Part shown: positions 32,875-42,007 of the stretch, piece after piece | Layout: each line of letters opens with the position of its first letter | How positions within the stretch are numbered: position 1 is the stretch's first letter | Origin: Deinococcus cellulosilyticus NBRC 106333 = KACC 11606 | GTDB lineage: Bacteria > Deinococcota > Deinococci > Deinococcales > Deinococcaceae | Direction of reading: 5' to 3' | DNA length: 64,000 bases | NCBI RefSeq assembly: GCF_007990775.1 | Contig: NZ_BJXB01000006.1 | Span: 1-64,000 of the forward strand | The notes under the pieces: model-generated | What the model saw: only the letters and a program-made list of their open reading frames with translations | What the model was told of the DNA's origin: nothing | Database searches by the model: none | Program-made: the position numbers and the translations under genes

Positions 32875-33983
32875 ACACCCTGCTTGATGAATTCATTGCT
32901 GCACCGAGTGCTGCCATCCCGCACTTCTTTAACGGAAGGGCCCTCAGTGCCGAGGACCTGAAACGCCTGTACACCGCCCTCGATAACCTCGATGAACGCT
33001 TCGCCCTCTTGCACGGGGCGGGGATTGCATCTGGCCTAAATGTGACCTTGCAGTCCGAAAGCCTGAAGATCTCCCCGGGATGGGGCTTCACCCGACTCGG
33101 GACTCCAGTGATTCTGGAATCCCAGGTGATCCTCAACATCAAAGACATCTTCATTGAGACCGATGATGGCGAATTCAAGAACTGCAGCGAAGGCCTCTTC
33201 CTGTCCGATACCGTGCAGGAAGGGCGTGTTTACATCCTGACGGTCACCCCCAGAGAACGCCTGGAAGGTCGGGCACCCATGTTCGGAATGGGGGGTGCGC
33301 CTGGCAAATGCAATTACAAGGACCGCATGCCCGGAGTGGTGTTCCGACTCCACAGGTGGGCCGATGCAGAGAAAAAGCTTGGCCTGATCGCCCCTTCCCG
33401 TTACCAGAACGCCCTGGCGCACCTGTGTTTTGGCACCCCCACCGACCCCGCTCAGATCAACTCCACCCAGGATGATTTCTGGACGGAACTCCTCCCCAGA
33501 GACCCTGTGCGGGACCTCATTCCACAAGATGAGGAACCTCTGGCCCTGCTGCACACCCTTGCCTCAGGCTGGATGCTGGATGAATGGGCCGTGCGGCGCA
33601 CCCTGTACCCCTCCCTGCTGGAGCGCATGAACGAGAAACAGATCTGGTCCAGAAACCACGCCATGGTCCAGCAATACCACCTGCAACTCGAACAGATGGT
33701 CAAAGGCAGTGGGGGAGACCCCACCTCCCTGCAGGCCAGTGATTTCGAGAATGCCTTCCAATTTTTGCCTCCGGTGGGCATCCTGCCTGCCCACTTCAAC
33801 ACCTCAGCACAGCAGGTGCTGACCCGCAGTGGAGCCCGCAGGCTGTTCCATGAGGCCCTGTGCAGCGGAGAGGGGTTCGAAGCGCAGCAATACCGGTTCT
33901 TCCAGACCTTCTTTCTGGATTTCAGTTCCCGCTGGATGCTGTTCTTTCACTCGGCCCTCTATCCCTACTCCAACCTGACCTGA
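32871..33983 (+). CDS. eCIS protein, paralogous to the fibre N-terminal domain
   Basis: This is a 370-residue protein whose ATG overlaps the fibre stop as ATGA. Residues 14-85, IPHFFNGRALSAEDLKRLYTALDNLDERFALLHGAGIASGLNVTLQSESLKISPGWGFTRLGTPVILES, match the order of motifs in the fibre N-terminus (FxGxxLxxEDL..., GxGxxxGLxV, LxISPG, TPxGxPV). So the two proteins share an attachment domain, while the rest (a Cys/Lys-rich loop around 145-165 and a helical C-terminus) differ. A plausible role is a baseplate adaptor on which the fibre docks. The function is not demonstrated, and I do not know a family name. Confidence 0.75.
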   Translation: MNTLLDEFIAAPSAAIPHFFNGRALSAEDLKRLYTALDNLDERFALLHGAGIASGLNVTLQSESLKISPGWGFTRLGTPVILESQVILNIKDIFIETDDGEFKNCSEGLFLSDTVQEGRVYILTVTPRERLEGRAPMFGMGGAPGKCNYKDRMPGVVFRLHRWADAEKKLGLIAPSRYQNALAHLCFGTPTDPAQINSTQDDFWTELLPRDPVRDLIPQDEEPLALLHTLASGWMLDEWAVRRTLYPSLLERMNEKQIWSRNHAMVQQYHLQLEQMVKGSGGDPTSLQASDFENAFQFLPPVGILPAHFNTSAQQVLTRSGARRLFHEALCSGEGFEAQQYRFFQTFFLDFSSRWMLFFHSALYPYSNLT

Positions 33984-34013
33984 TTTCAGGCATTTCCTGC
34001 TCCGAGGAGGTGA

Positions 34014-35753
34014 GTGACCCTGCAGAACACCATCCACAGACTGACCCTGCACACCCACGCTGCCGATCCCTACCAGGAACGGTACAGTCTGGAACGTCTG
34101 CTGCAGGATGCCACACTGTCCCTCCCGGGCTTCCCACGCAGGGGCAGGTTGGTGATCCGCCACCTCGCCATGCCCTATTCCCGGCGGTCCTGCATGTGGC
34201 AGGAGCACTTCCAGAAGCGGGTGCTGGACCTCTGGCAACGGGCCGCCCGCCCGCGCACAGGATGGATTCCCCCCGATGCAGAAGCCGTGTTCTTTGAAAA
34301 CGACGAGGAACACCTGCTCTGTCATGTTCAGGTGCAGGGAACATCGGTCTGGTGGAAGACTGAGAATCAAGTGCTGCTCGTCAGACAGCATCTGGAATGT
34401 CTGCCTGCAGTGCTCATTCGCGTGGATGGTCCACAGGGGACCCGCTTCCTGTCTTCATTGCCACAGGCCTTCCTGAGGGAGGTGGTCCAGCATCTCACTC
34501 ACCATCACCTGCTTCCTGATTTGCCAGATGTGATTCAGCGCCTGGTTCAACAACAAACCAGAACGCACCAGAACAGAGGCAAACTGGATTTCCAGATGCC
34601 TCGCAGGGTCAATGCTCAAACCCAGAAAGTGCTCGAACGGGTCAGTGAGCTTGTGCAAGCTCCTCATGCTGTTCGCGCAGATGCAGTGGAGCAGGCTGCA
34701 GTGGTCCTGTCACTGCTGGCCACGCCACAGCTGCGAAGTGTTGCACGCCAGTGGGTGGAAAAAGGGTTTTCTGTTGTAGGGCCTCTGGATCAGGAGGAAC
34801 TTCTGCCCGAGCCCAGTCTCACACAGGAGGCACCCTTTGCATTGGGACATCCAGAAGCCAGATCAGATTCCCCTCCAGAAGTTGAACATCAACAACATGA
34901 GATCGAGGGCGGTGTACTCTGGAAAGCCGCATCTGAGCAACAAAATGTGCTGTCTGCAGCTGAAAAACGTCGTGAGTCTCTGCCGGTGGACACCCTGACC
35001 CGGACCAGAGTGTTTGTGGATGATCTCCCTGAGCAAGCACCGCTGGATCTGGTTGATGCAAGCCAGGTTGCCCCAACCTGTATTGTGGAATCCAGGCCGT
35101 TCTCCCGATGCGCCGGGTTGCTCTTTTTGCTGAATGTTTTCCTGCATCTGGACCTCATCACGGACTTCAGCGACCTGAGCCGAAAACCCAATTCCCCCTG
35201 GGCCCTGCTGGGTCGGGTTGGCCTGATGGCCTTCGAGGATTTTCGGGAAGACCCCCTGTGGACCCTGTGCCACACCTTTGAAGACAGGTCTGTGCGCTGG
35301 ACCCCCAGAATCCATCTGCCACAGGTGATGCCCGTGCACTGGGCGGCCCTTCTGCCAGATGCCCCATGCTGGTTGCAAACTGCTGCTCCTCAACCCTTTG
35401 CTGTGCAGCATCCCAGTGGGGTGTGGGTTGCCGTCAGGAATCAGAAAGCCTTCACAGCGACTTTCCCTGATGTGACTTTGAGAGAAGCACCCCTGGGCAG
35501 ACCTACCAGGCAGGCCGAACGATTCTACACATTTCTTCAGGTTGTGTTGCAACATGCCCTGAACACCCCGGACCCTTTTTCCCTCCTGTGCAGCAATCCG
35601 GGACGGCTTGAGGTCACGGACACCCATGTGGATGTGACTTACAGTCTGGAGCAGCACCCTGTGGAGCTTCGCATGCTGGGGCTGGATCGGGATCTGGGGT
35701 GGCTGCCCCAGGCTGGATGCAGCATCTCTTTTCATTTCGAGGTGGACCGATGA
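34014..35753 (+). CDS. eCIS tape-measure-like protein (Afp14-like), 579 aa
   Basis: This is a protein of 579 residues from GTG 34014, with GAGGAGGTGA just upstream. The C-terminal segment CAGLLFLLNVFLHLDLITDFSDL followed by LLGRVGLMAFEDFREDPLW resembles the AGLxLLxPFL...ALLxxVxxL core I know from eCIS proteins named contractile injection system tape-measure protein. The N-terminus (ERYSLERLLQDATLSLPGFPRRGRLVIRHLAM) fits the same family. The middle is variable and polar. It lies between the fibre group and the AAA+ gene, the usual place of Afp14. The tape-measure role is by analogy and may be shared with the 1129-residue protein downstream. Confidence 0.6.
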   Translation: MTLQNTIHRLTLHTHAADPYQERYSLERLLQDATLSLPGFPRRGRLVIRHLAMPYSRRSCMWQEHFQKRVLDLWQRAARPRTGWIPPDAEAVFFENDEEHLLCHVQVQGTSVWWKTENQVLLVRQHLECLPAVLIRVDGPQGTRFLSSLPQAFLREVVQHLTHHHLLPDLPDVIQRLVQQQTRTHQNRGKLDFQMPRRVNAQTQKVLERVSELVQAPHAVRADAVEQAAVVLSLLATPQLRSVARQWVEKGFSVVGPLDQEELLPEPSLTQEAPFALGHPEARSDSPPEVEHQQHEIEGGVLWKAASEQQNVLSAAEKRRESLPVDTLTRTRVFVDDLPEQAPLDLVDASQVAPTCIVESRPFSRCAGLLFLLNVFLHLDLITDFSDLSRKPNSPWALLGRVGLMAFEDFREDPLWTLCHTFEDRSVRWTPRIHLPQVMPVHWAALLPDAPCWLQTAAPQPFAVQHPSGVWVAVRNQKAFTATFPDVTLREAPLGRPTRQAERFYTFLQVVLQHALNTPDPFSLLCSNPGRLEVTDTHVDVTYSLEQHPVELRMLGLDRDLGWLPQAGCSISFHFEVDR

Positions 35754-37510
35754 TTGACCTGAAACCCTTCCAGTCGCATTTCTACCAGATGCTTCGTTTC
35801 GCACTGCCAGCGATTTCCGAACACCTCGGAGGATTGCAGGAGGTGCCTTTTCTGGAAGCCTATCAGGAAGAGCTTTCCTCGGTGGGATCAACCAGGGTCC
35901 CTTATTCCCAGCCCATTGAACGCCTGAAAGACAGCCTGAACCTGACAGAAGAGGAACTGGCCCTGCTCCTGCTGATCGGCAGTGTTGAGGAAGACGTGCG
36001 GTTCAGTGCCCTGTTTGAAGGTCTGGGTGGGCACCCTCATCCCACGGTGGGGTTGCTGGAACAGTGGTGGCAGGATTACACCCTGGAACCCCCCAGACAC
36101 CTGCTGGAGCGCTGGATCAAACTGGGGGTGCTCAGGGCTGTGCACCAGGAGGGCACCCGCCTGCAGCGTTCTGTGTGCGTGCAGCCTGAACTCTGGGAGA
36201 TTCTGAGGGGAAACAGTGGCCATCTGGAACTTTATATGCCTCCCGCCCAACTTCCAGCACTTGCAGACCTCTTTTTGCCTGAGGGGTTTCAGGTTCCCCC
36301 TTTGAAAGACCTGCTGGTGGGAGGCGTGCGTCATTCTGGCCGCAAAACCCTGTTGAAAGCCCTTGCCCGACACCACCAGAAAGGCATCCTCACAACACAC
36401 CTGACCGAGGGGTTTCATGAAAATGCTGTCCTGGCCCTGGTGCTTGACGCTGTGCCCCTGGTGGTCCTGCCTGCATCCCCAGAGCCCATGGTCCTGCCAG
36501 AGTTGCCCCTGGACATTCCTGTTTTTGCCACCTGCTCTGTCCATCAGGTGGTCCACACAAGGGCGTACCGCATGGCCTTGCAAACGCCCGGTCCTGCAGA
36601 ACGAAAACGCATCTGGAAGACAGCCACTGGAAGGGAGCCTGAGACCCTGCACAGAAGGCTTCCGGTGGGTAACCTGATCCGGCTCGGCAGAGGAGAATCC
36701 CTGGCAGTACAGGCCCTCCATCCCAGTGTGAACCGCCTCCCGGCCTGTGGGAGCTACCAGGACCTTGCACTGCCTGAGCATGTGCTGCAGGACCTGAAAC
36801 TCCTTGAGACCCGCTGCAGGTTCAGGGAACGCCTGGGGCAGCACCTGCCAGAAGTCCTCACGCCCCCCGTGGGTGTGAAAGCCCTGTTCTCAGGACCGAG
36901 TGGAACAGGGAAGACCCTGACCGCACGGGTGCTGGCCGGTGTGCTGGACATGCCCCTTTTCCGGGTGGACCTGTCAAAAGTGGTTTCCAAATTCATCGGG
37001 GAAACCGAAAAGAACCTGGATGAGGTGTTCGAACAGGCAGAATCCCAGGATGTGATTTTGCTCCTGGATGAGGGGGATGCCCTCTTGACCCAGCGCACCG
37101 CAGTGGGAAACGCCAACGACCGTTACGCCAATCTGGAGACCAATTACCTCCTGCAGAGGCTGGAACACTATGAGGGCATCCTGCTCATCACCACCAATGC
37201 GTCTGACCGGATTGATGCGGCTTTCCAGCGCAGGATGGACCTGACCATTGATTTTCCTGCCCCCAGGGCAGCAGAGAGGGCACGCATCTGGACGTTGCAC
37301 CTGCCTGCTGCACACGCCCTGGCAAGAGATGAGATTGAGCATGTGGCCGAAACCTGCGACCTGACCGGAGGCCAGATCCGCAATGTGGTGCTGCAGGCCA
37401 CGCTCCTGAGCCTGCAGGACGAAAGACCACTGGCCTTCAGGCACCTGCAGGTGGCCCTGCGCCGGGAGTACCGCAAACTGGGCATTCACCCGCCCACAGG
37501 TGAACCATGA
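35750..37510 (+). CDS. AAA+ ATPase (Afp15-like)
   Basis: This is a hexameric AAA+ ATPase of 586 residues, with ATG 35750 overlapping the preceding stop as ATGA. The N-terminal half (FEGLGGHPHPTVGLLEQWWQDYTLEPPRHLLERW) is a winged-helix-type domain typical of eCIS ATPases. The AAA domain has Walker A FSGPSGTGKTLTAR near residues 381-394, Walker B DVILLLDEGDALL near 434-446, a sensor-1 TTNAS, and an arginine-finger region around RRMDL. Afp15 homologues are needed for eCIS assembly or release but are not part of the particle. Its stop overlaps the next gene by four bases. Confidence 0.93.
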   Translation: MIDLKPFQSHFYQMLRFALPAISEHLGGLQEVPFLEAYQEELSSVGSTRVPYSQPIERLKDSLNLTEEELALLLLIGSVEEDVRFSALFEGLGGHPHPTVGLLEQWWQDYTLEPPRHLLERWIKLGVLRAVHQEGTRLQRSVCVQPELWEILRGNSGHLELYMPPAQLPALADLFLPEGFQVPPLKDLLVGGVRHSGRKTLLKALARHHQKGILTTHLTEGFHENAVLALVLDAVPLVVLPASPEPMVLPELPLDIPVFATCSVHQVVHTRAYRMALQTPGPAERKRIWKTATGREPETLHRRLPVGNLIRLGRGESLAVQALHPSVNRLPACGSYQDLALPEHVLQDLKLLETRCRFRERLGQHLPEVLTPPVGVKALFSGPSGTGKTLTARVLAGVLDMPLFRVDLSKVVSKFIGETEKNLDEVFEQAESQDVILLLDEGDALLTQRTAVGNANDRYANLETNYLLQRLEHYEGILLITTNASDRIDAAFQRRMDLTIDFPAPRAAERARIWTLHLPAAHALARDEIEHVAETCDLTGGQIRNVVLQATLLSLQDERPLAFRHLQVALRREYRKLGIHPPTGEP

Positions 37511-40500
37511 CCGGGAAAGCCCCTGCCCCCAGGAAAAGCACTGGACCCGTGACCCCCGCTGCCCGCAAGGGTGCTGGAGGAACCGTGATGGGGAAAACCA
37601 GCGTGCAGATCAAAGGCAAAGCGGCCCAGGACCCCAGGTTCCAGAAGACCGTCAAAAACCTGCAGGACCGTTCCCGGCAACTTGGCAAACACGAGCCAGC
37701 CAGCAAAAAACGCAGTGACCTTGAGAATGCGGCCCAGGACCCTGCCAATGCCCGATCCGCAGGTGCGGCGGCGTCCCAGGTGGCAACCATGGACAGTGCC
37801 CCCACAGGCACGGTCCAGCCCGGCAGTTTCACCACGCTGCTCAGGCAGGAAATTGACCGCCTGATGCCGCAGACCCTGGAAAATGCCGACCAGTTCATGC
37901 AGCATGGGGAGGCATCCCAGATCCAGCAGGCCGCTGGAGGAGCCGTGCAACAGCAGACCGATGATGCCGCAGGCACCTTGCAGGCCACTGCTGCACAGGC
38001 TCCCGATCCGGCAGGTCAGCCTGTCAGAACACCGCAGCCCATGGGGACAGAGGCACCCCCTGCCCCACCTGTGGTGGACCCCTCGGGTGCGGTTCCTCCA
38101 CCGAAAAAGAACTTTGATGCTGGACTCAAACAGAACCTGGACACCTCAAAAGACGAGATCAAAAAAACAGAGCTCCCCGAAAGCTCTTTTCAGAAGGCCA
38201 ACGATTCCCGCTTTTCAAAGGTGATAGAACAGAACAAGAAATTGCAGTCACAGACAGCCAGGAGCATCCAGGGGTACCCAAAGACCGAAACCCAGATTCA
38301 GGGTGCTGCAAAAGCTGCCGTTTCAGGAGACAGCAAAAAAGGAGCCGCTGCTCTGGTCAAAGCCAGGATGCAGGGCTCTGCGGTGGTCCGCGTCAAACAG
38401 CAGACTGCCAAAGAGCGCAACGAGGCCCGCAGGAAAGCTGTTGTAGACAACATTGAGCGCATCTACAACAAGACCAAAACGGCAGCCCAGAACCACATTG
38501 AAGGCCTGCAGGAAAAAGCCATGCATCTCTTTGAGCAGGGTCTGAACCGGGCCAGTGAGAACCTCAAACGCAATGCAGAGCTCGAAAAGCAGAAATTTCG
38601 CAATGAGCGTTATTCGGGCGTGACAGGTGCTGCACGTTGGGTGGCAGACCTCTTCAGGGAATGCCCGGATGGCCTCAAAGAAGGGTTCCGTCGGGCCAGG
38701 GCAAAGTTCACCCAGGAAACCGATGTGCTCGTGGGCAAAGTGGGTCATTTTGTGGATTCCCGCATCAAGGCCGCCAAGGCCGAAATTCAGCGTGGGCAGG
38801 CCGAAATCCAGACCTATGTGCAAAGCCTCCCTGCGGATCTGCAGTCTGTAGGCCAGAATGCCCAGAAGGACATGGAATCCCGTTTTTCGGAGATGCAGCA
38901 GAACATCGACAGTCAGGCCCAGGAACTCGCCCAGAAACTTGCAGAGCGCTACCAGAAGGCCCAGGAAGATGCAGACAACGCCATCAAGAAACTGGAAGAA
39001 GAAAACAGCGGGATGCTCAAAGGGCTCATCGATGCCGTGGGTGAGGTCATCAAGATCCTGCGGGAATTCAAAGCCAGACTGCAGGCCGCCCTGCGCAAAG
39101 GCGAAGAGACCATCAAACTCATCTTGAACGATCCCATTGGCTTCCTGTCCAATTTGCTTGCAGCCATCAAGGGAGGCCTGAATGCTTTTGTGGGCAACAT
39201 CTGGACCCACCTGAAAGCTGGATTCATGCAGTGGCTTTTCGGCAGCCTGATGAAAGCAGGCATCCAACCTCCCGTGGACCTCTCGCTGGGCAGCATTTTC
39301 AAACTGGTTTTGCAGGTGCTGGGCATCACCTACGACCGCATGCGGGCCAAAGCCGTCAAATTGATTGGAGAACGGAATGTCAAGATTCTGGAAAAACTTT
39401 TTGCGTACATTCAGACCCTGATCTCTGGAGGCATTCAGGCCCTGTGGGAGAAGGTTAAAGAAGACCTCTCAAACCTCAAACAGATGGTCATTGATGCCAT
39501 CCAGAACTGGCTGATCGAAACCGTGATCAAGCAGGCGATCATGAAAGTGGTCAGCATGTTCAACCCAGCTGGAGCCATCGTGCAGGCCGTGATCACCATC
39601 TACAACACCGTGATGTTCCTGTGGGAGAAAGCAAACCAGATCCTGTCTTTCGTGGAGGCCGTCATCAACAGCATCCATGCCATTGCCACCGGAGCCATCG
39701 GGGGAGCGGTGAGCTGGATCGAACGCAGCCTGGCCAGCATGATTCCTCTGGTGATCGGCTTCCTGGCCCGACTGATCGGGCTGGGGAACGTCTCCAACAA
39801 GATCCGCGAGTTCATTCTGAAAGTGCAGGGCAAGGTAGATGCCGCCATCGACAAGGTCATTGCAAAAATCGTTGCCACTGTGAAGAAGCTGTTCGGGAAA
39901 GGTCAGGGCTCTGGACCTGAAGCTGCCAGAGAGAGGTTGCAGCAAGGATTGCAGGCAGGCAAAGAAGCGGTTAACCGTTACGCTGGCCGCAAGGTGGGTG
40001 TGTTGGTGCTCAGACCCCTCCTGGCAGCAGTCAGGGTCAGGTACCGAATGACGGTGCTTGAGCCCAGACAGCAAAATGGCAAGTGGGCGATTTATGGGAA
40101 GGTGAACCCGGATGGGACAGAAAAATCCGAAGCCAAAGCGCCAGAAGCTGCCACCACCGAAGCCCTCAAGGCCACCGCAGCCACAGTCACCAAAATCTCC
40201 AAGGCAGCAGAAAACGGCAAAAAAGCTTTTGCTGCTGGTTTGAAACGGGAACTCGATGCCATCAGACGCAATCAGGCCCGGGGGGGCGTGATCATCCCCA
40301 CCAAGCCTGAAGAAGAACAGGCAGGTCCGGGCCTCGACAATGCCACCCTCTTCAAGGCAGAAGACCCTGCCGCAGATGTGGCCGAGATCGGAGAGGTGAA
40401 ATCTGGAAGACCCCGCCTGTTCAAATCCCGGGCCAGTGGTCGTGCCATTCCCACAGACCGCCCGGTCATTCATGTGCCGCCCGGAACCACACCCCGCGAG

Positions 40501-40896
40501 CTGGTCAAAACCAATCCGGCCATCGCCAAGCAGATCATTCAGGATCGGGCGGTTCTGGTTCAGAACAGCAAGGTGGTGCAAAACCAGCTGTCTGCAATCA
40601 CCGAAAACTTCAAGACAGGCGTGGACAAAATGAACCGTCAGGTGGAAGAAGCCATCAAGAAAGGCACCCTGGACCCCAATGATGCTGCACGCTTCCAGAG
40701 CATCCTGCAGGGCAAAGGCGGAACCCTCAAGTTTGTGCTGGACCTTGAGGCCAAGGCCAAAATGAAAACAGAAGACCTCGAAGTGGCCCAGTCCCTGGTG
40801 CAGGCGGCTTTTGATGGGCTGGTGGGAGATGCCGCAAACAACAAGACCAAAATAGAACTGGTGATTCGCAATGAGGAGGCCAAAGCCAAAACCTGA
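37507..40896 (+). CDS. Large coiled-coil eCIS-associated protein, candidate cargo/toxin or tape measure
   Basis: This is a 1129-residue protein whose ATG overlaps the AAA+ stop as ATGA. A disordered Gln/Pro/Ala-rich region (about 1-230) precedes a long coiled coil (about 290-540). Next come conserved amphipathic helices around NPIGFLSNLLAAIKGGLNAFVGNIWTHLKAGFMQWLFGSL, YDRMRAKAVKLIGERNVKILEKLF and AIVQAVITIYNTVMFLWEKANQIL. After about residue 830, the RVRYRMTVLEPRQQNGKWAIYGKVNPDG motif marks the end of the conserved part. The last ~230 residues are a separate domain with an AEIGEVKSG stretch that resembles an E-x-K nuclease core. This layout resembles eCIS proteins with variable C-terminal toxins, but the usual DUF4157 HExxH domain is absent. 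Tape measure is the alternative. Confidence 0.7.
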   Translation: MTGKAPAPRKSTGPVTPAARKGAGGTVMGKTSVQIKGKAAQDPRFQKTVKNLQDRSRQLGKHEPASKKRSDLENAAQDPANARSAGAAASQVATMDSAPTGTVQPGSFTTLLRQEIDRLMPQTLENADQFMQHGEASQIQQAAGGAVQQQTDDAAGTLQATAAQAPDPAGQPVRTPQPMGTEAPPAPPVVDPSGAVPPPKKNFDAGLKQNLDTSKDEIKKTELPESSFQKANDSRFSKVIEQNKKLQSQTARSIQGYPKTETQIQGAAKAAVSGDSKKGAAALVKARMQGSAVVRVKQQTAKERNEARRKAVVDNIERIYNKTKTAAQNHIEGLQEKAMHLFEQGLNRASENLKRNAELEKQKFRNERYSGVTGAARWVADLFRECPDGLKEGFRRARAKFTQETDVLVGKVGHFVDSRIKAAKAEIQRGQAEIQTYVQSLPADLQSVGQNAQKDMESRFSEMQQNIDSQAQELAQKLAERYQKAQEDADNAIKKLEEENSGMLKGLIDAVGEVIKILREFKARLQAALRKGEETIKLILNDPIGFLSNLLAAIKGGLNAFVGNIWTHLKAGFMQWLFGSLMKAGIQPPVDLSLGSIFKLVLQVLGITYDRMRAKAVKLIGERNVKILEKLFAYIQTLISGGIQALWEKVKEDLSNLKQMVIDAIQNWLIETVIKQAIMKVVSMFNPAGAIVQAVITIYNTVMFLWEKANQILSFVEAVINSIHAIATGAIGGAVSWIERSLASMIPLVIGFLARLIGLGNVSNKIREFILKVQGKVDAAIDKVIAKIVATVKKLFGKGQGSGPEAARERLQQGLQAGKEAVNRYAGRKVGVLVLRPLLAAVRVRYRMTVLEPRQQNGKWAIYGKVNPDGTEKSEAKAPEAATTEALKATAATVTKISKAAENGKKAFAAGLKRELDAIRRNQARGGVIIPTKPEEEQAGPGLDNATLFKAEDPAADVAEIGEVKSGRPRLFKSRASGRAIPTDRPVIHVPPGTTPRELVKTNPAIAKQIIQDRAVLVQNSKVVQNQLSAITENFKTGVDKMNRQVEEAIKKGTLDPNDAARFQSILQGKGGTLKFVLDLEAKAKMKTEDLEVAQSLVQAAFDGLVGDAANNKTKIELVIRNEEAKAKT

Positions 40897-41060
40897 CCTC
40901 ACCACACTAGACATCCGGGCAGAATTCATGCTGGGTTGCTGACATCAGGACATCCGCCCGCCTTTTTCCCCCTACACTTCAAATCAGGAGAGGGCACCAC
41001 CCCCTGAACTTCACAGGGTTTTCCCAAACCGCCAGTGTTTCGGCTAAGCTGAGATCAGGC

Positions 41061-41489
41061 ATGAAGAACAAACTCCTTGAAGTCTACGCGCAAAAACTCT
41101 CTCCCGAGAAGCGGATGGTTCTGCTTCGACAGCTTCAGGAACTGAAAGGCACGGGCCTGCCCAAAGCAGGTTCGCACCTCGAAGAGATCTTCGTGCTGCA
41201 GATGCGGCTTTACGGCATTCCCACCCCGATTCGGGAGCATGAGTTCCACCCGGAACGCCGCTGGCGCTTTGATTTTGCATGGGTTCACCTGAAGGTGGCA
41301 GTCGAGATTGAAGGTGGAGTCAGTTCCCCGAGGGGCAGGCACACCCAGCTGGACGGTTTTGTCAAGGATGCCGAGAAGTACGCCATCGCCACCGAGATGG
41401 GTTGGAGGGTGTTTCGTTACCCTGCTGCACTGATCAACAACGAATTTGCCATCAAGCAGATTGCACGGGTTCTAGGAGTGAAACCATGA
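41061..41489 (+). CDS. Vsr/DUF559-like PD-(D/E)xK endonuclease
   Basis: This is a 142-residue putative nuclease. ATG 41061 follows GAGATCAGGC. Residues about 65-135, with RRWRFDFAWVHLKVAVEIEGG, a histidine in GRHTQLDGFVKDAEKYAIA and GWRVFRYP, match the VSR/DUF559 restriction-endonuclease-like fold, including the D...E-x-E/G centre and the conserved DAEKYA helix. Small nucleases of this type are found free-standing and in mobile DNA, so a role in repair, defence or gene drift is possible. It overlaps the DinB-like gene by four bases and is transcribed in the same direction as the eCIS operon 165 bases downstream of it. A link to the eCIS is not shown. Confidence 0.8.
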   Translation: MKNKLLEVYAQKLSPEKRMVLLRQLQELKGTGLPKAGSHLEEIFVLQMRLYGIPTPIREHEFHPERRWRFDFAWVHLKVAVEIEGGVSSPRGRHTQLDGFVKDAEKYAIATEMGWRVFRYPAALINNEFAIKQIARVLGVKP

Positions 41490-41959
41490 ATGAAGTGCTG
41501 AAAGAATTCCAGGAAACGCTGGAGTCGGCCCACCAGAAGCTGTACGCCATGCCTGCCGCACTCACCGATGCCCCCTGGGCGCAGGGCAAATGGACCCGCA
41601 AGCAGGTGCTCGGTCACCTGATTGATTCTGCTTCCACCAACCACCAGCGTTTCGTGCGCGGTCAGCTCGCAGACCACGCCGTGATCCCTGGTTACCATCC
41701 AGACGCCTGGGTGGAGGTGCAGAAGTACCAGGAGCTCCCCTGGCTCACCATCCTGAACCTCTGGTACGCCTACAACCAGCACCTGCTGGGCATCGCCAGC
41801 AAGATCCCTGCAGAGAAATATGGCAATGTGATCCAGATTGCCGGAGAGACCTTCGAGGCCCCCCTGCAGTGGTGGGTGACCGATTATGTGCGCCACCTCA
41901 GGCACCACCTGGGACAGATCTTTTCAGGTCTGGACTCGGACGACACCACCTCAGGCTGA
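41486..41959 (+). CDS. DinB superfamily protein
   Basis: This is a 157-residue four-helix-bundle protein of the DinB/YfiT group, expanded in Deinococcus. ATG 41486 overlaps the nuclease stop as ATGA. The histidine ligands expected of the metal site can be seen in the first and last conserved helices: GHLIDSASTNHQRFV at about residues 45-60, and YVRHLRHHLGQI near 130-142. Family members are thiol-dependent enzymes or DNA-damage-induced proteins. The substrate is unknown. It is followed by a strong terminator that ends this two-gene unit. Confidence 0.88.
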   Translation: MNEVLKEFQETLESAHQKLYAMPAALTDAPWAQGKWTRKQVLGHLIDSASTNHQRFVRGQLADHAVIPGYHPDAWVEVQKYQELPWLTILNLWYAYNQHLLGIASKIPAEKYGNVIQIAGETFEAPLQWWVTDYVRHLRHHLGQIFSGLDSDDTTSG

Positions 41960-41975
41960 AATCAAATCAAACTTC

Positions 41976-41998
41976 CAGCGCCCGCAAGGGCGTTTTTT
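41976..41998. terminator. Intrinsic terminator after the DinB-like gene
   Basis: CGCCC-GCAA-GGGCG with a following run of six T (41993-41998). A G-T pair extends the stem by one. It lies between the convergent DinB-like gene and the BTAD regulator gene. It has the same GCAA loop as the terminator at 13297. Confidence 0.85.
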
Positions 41999-42007
41999 CC
42001 TGGCTTT

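Noticed and set aside
15312..40896. R-type pyocin or temperate prophage
   Set aside because: No capsid, portal, terminase, holin, endolysin, integrase or repressor is present. AAA+ (Afp15-like), two sheaths and the DUF4255-like cap indicate eCIS.
15312..40896. Type VI secretion system
   Set aside because: No TssJLM membrane complex, ClpV, TssB/C pair or Hcp-type genes; sheath and tube belong to the gp18/gp19-like eCIS types.
39469..40929. Minus-strand 486-codon frame opposite the large eCIS protein
   Set aside because: Shadow of the plus-strand gene, Cys/His/Phe-rich antisense translation with no motif.
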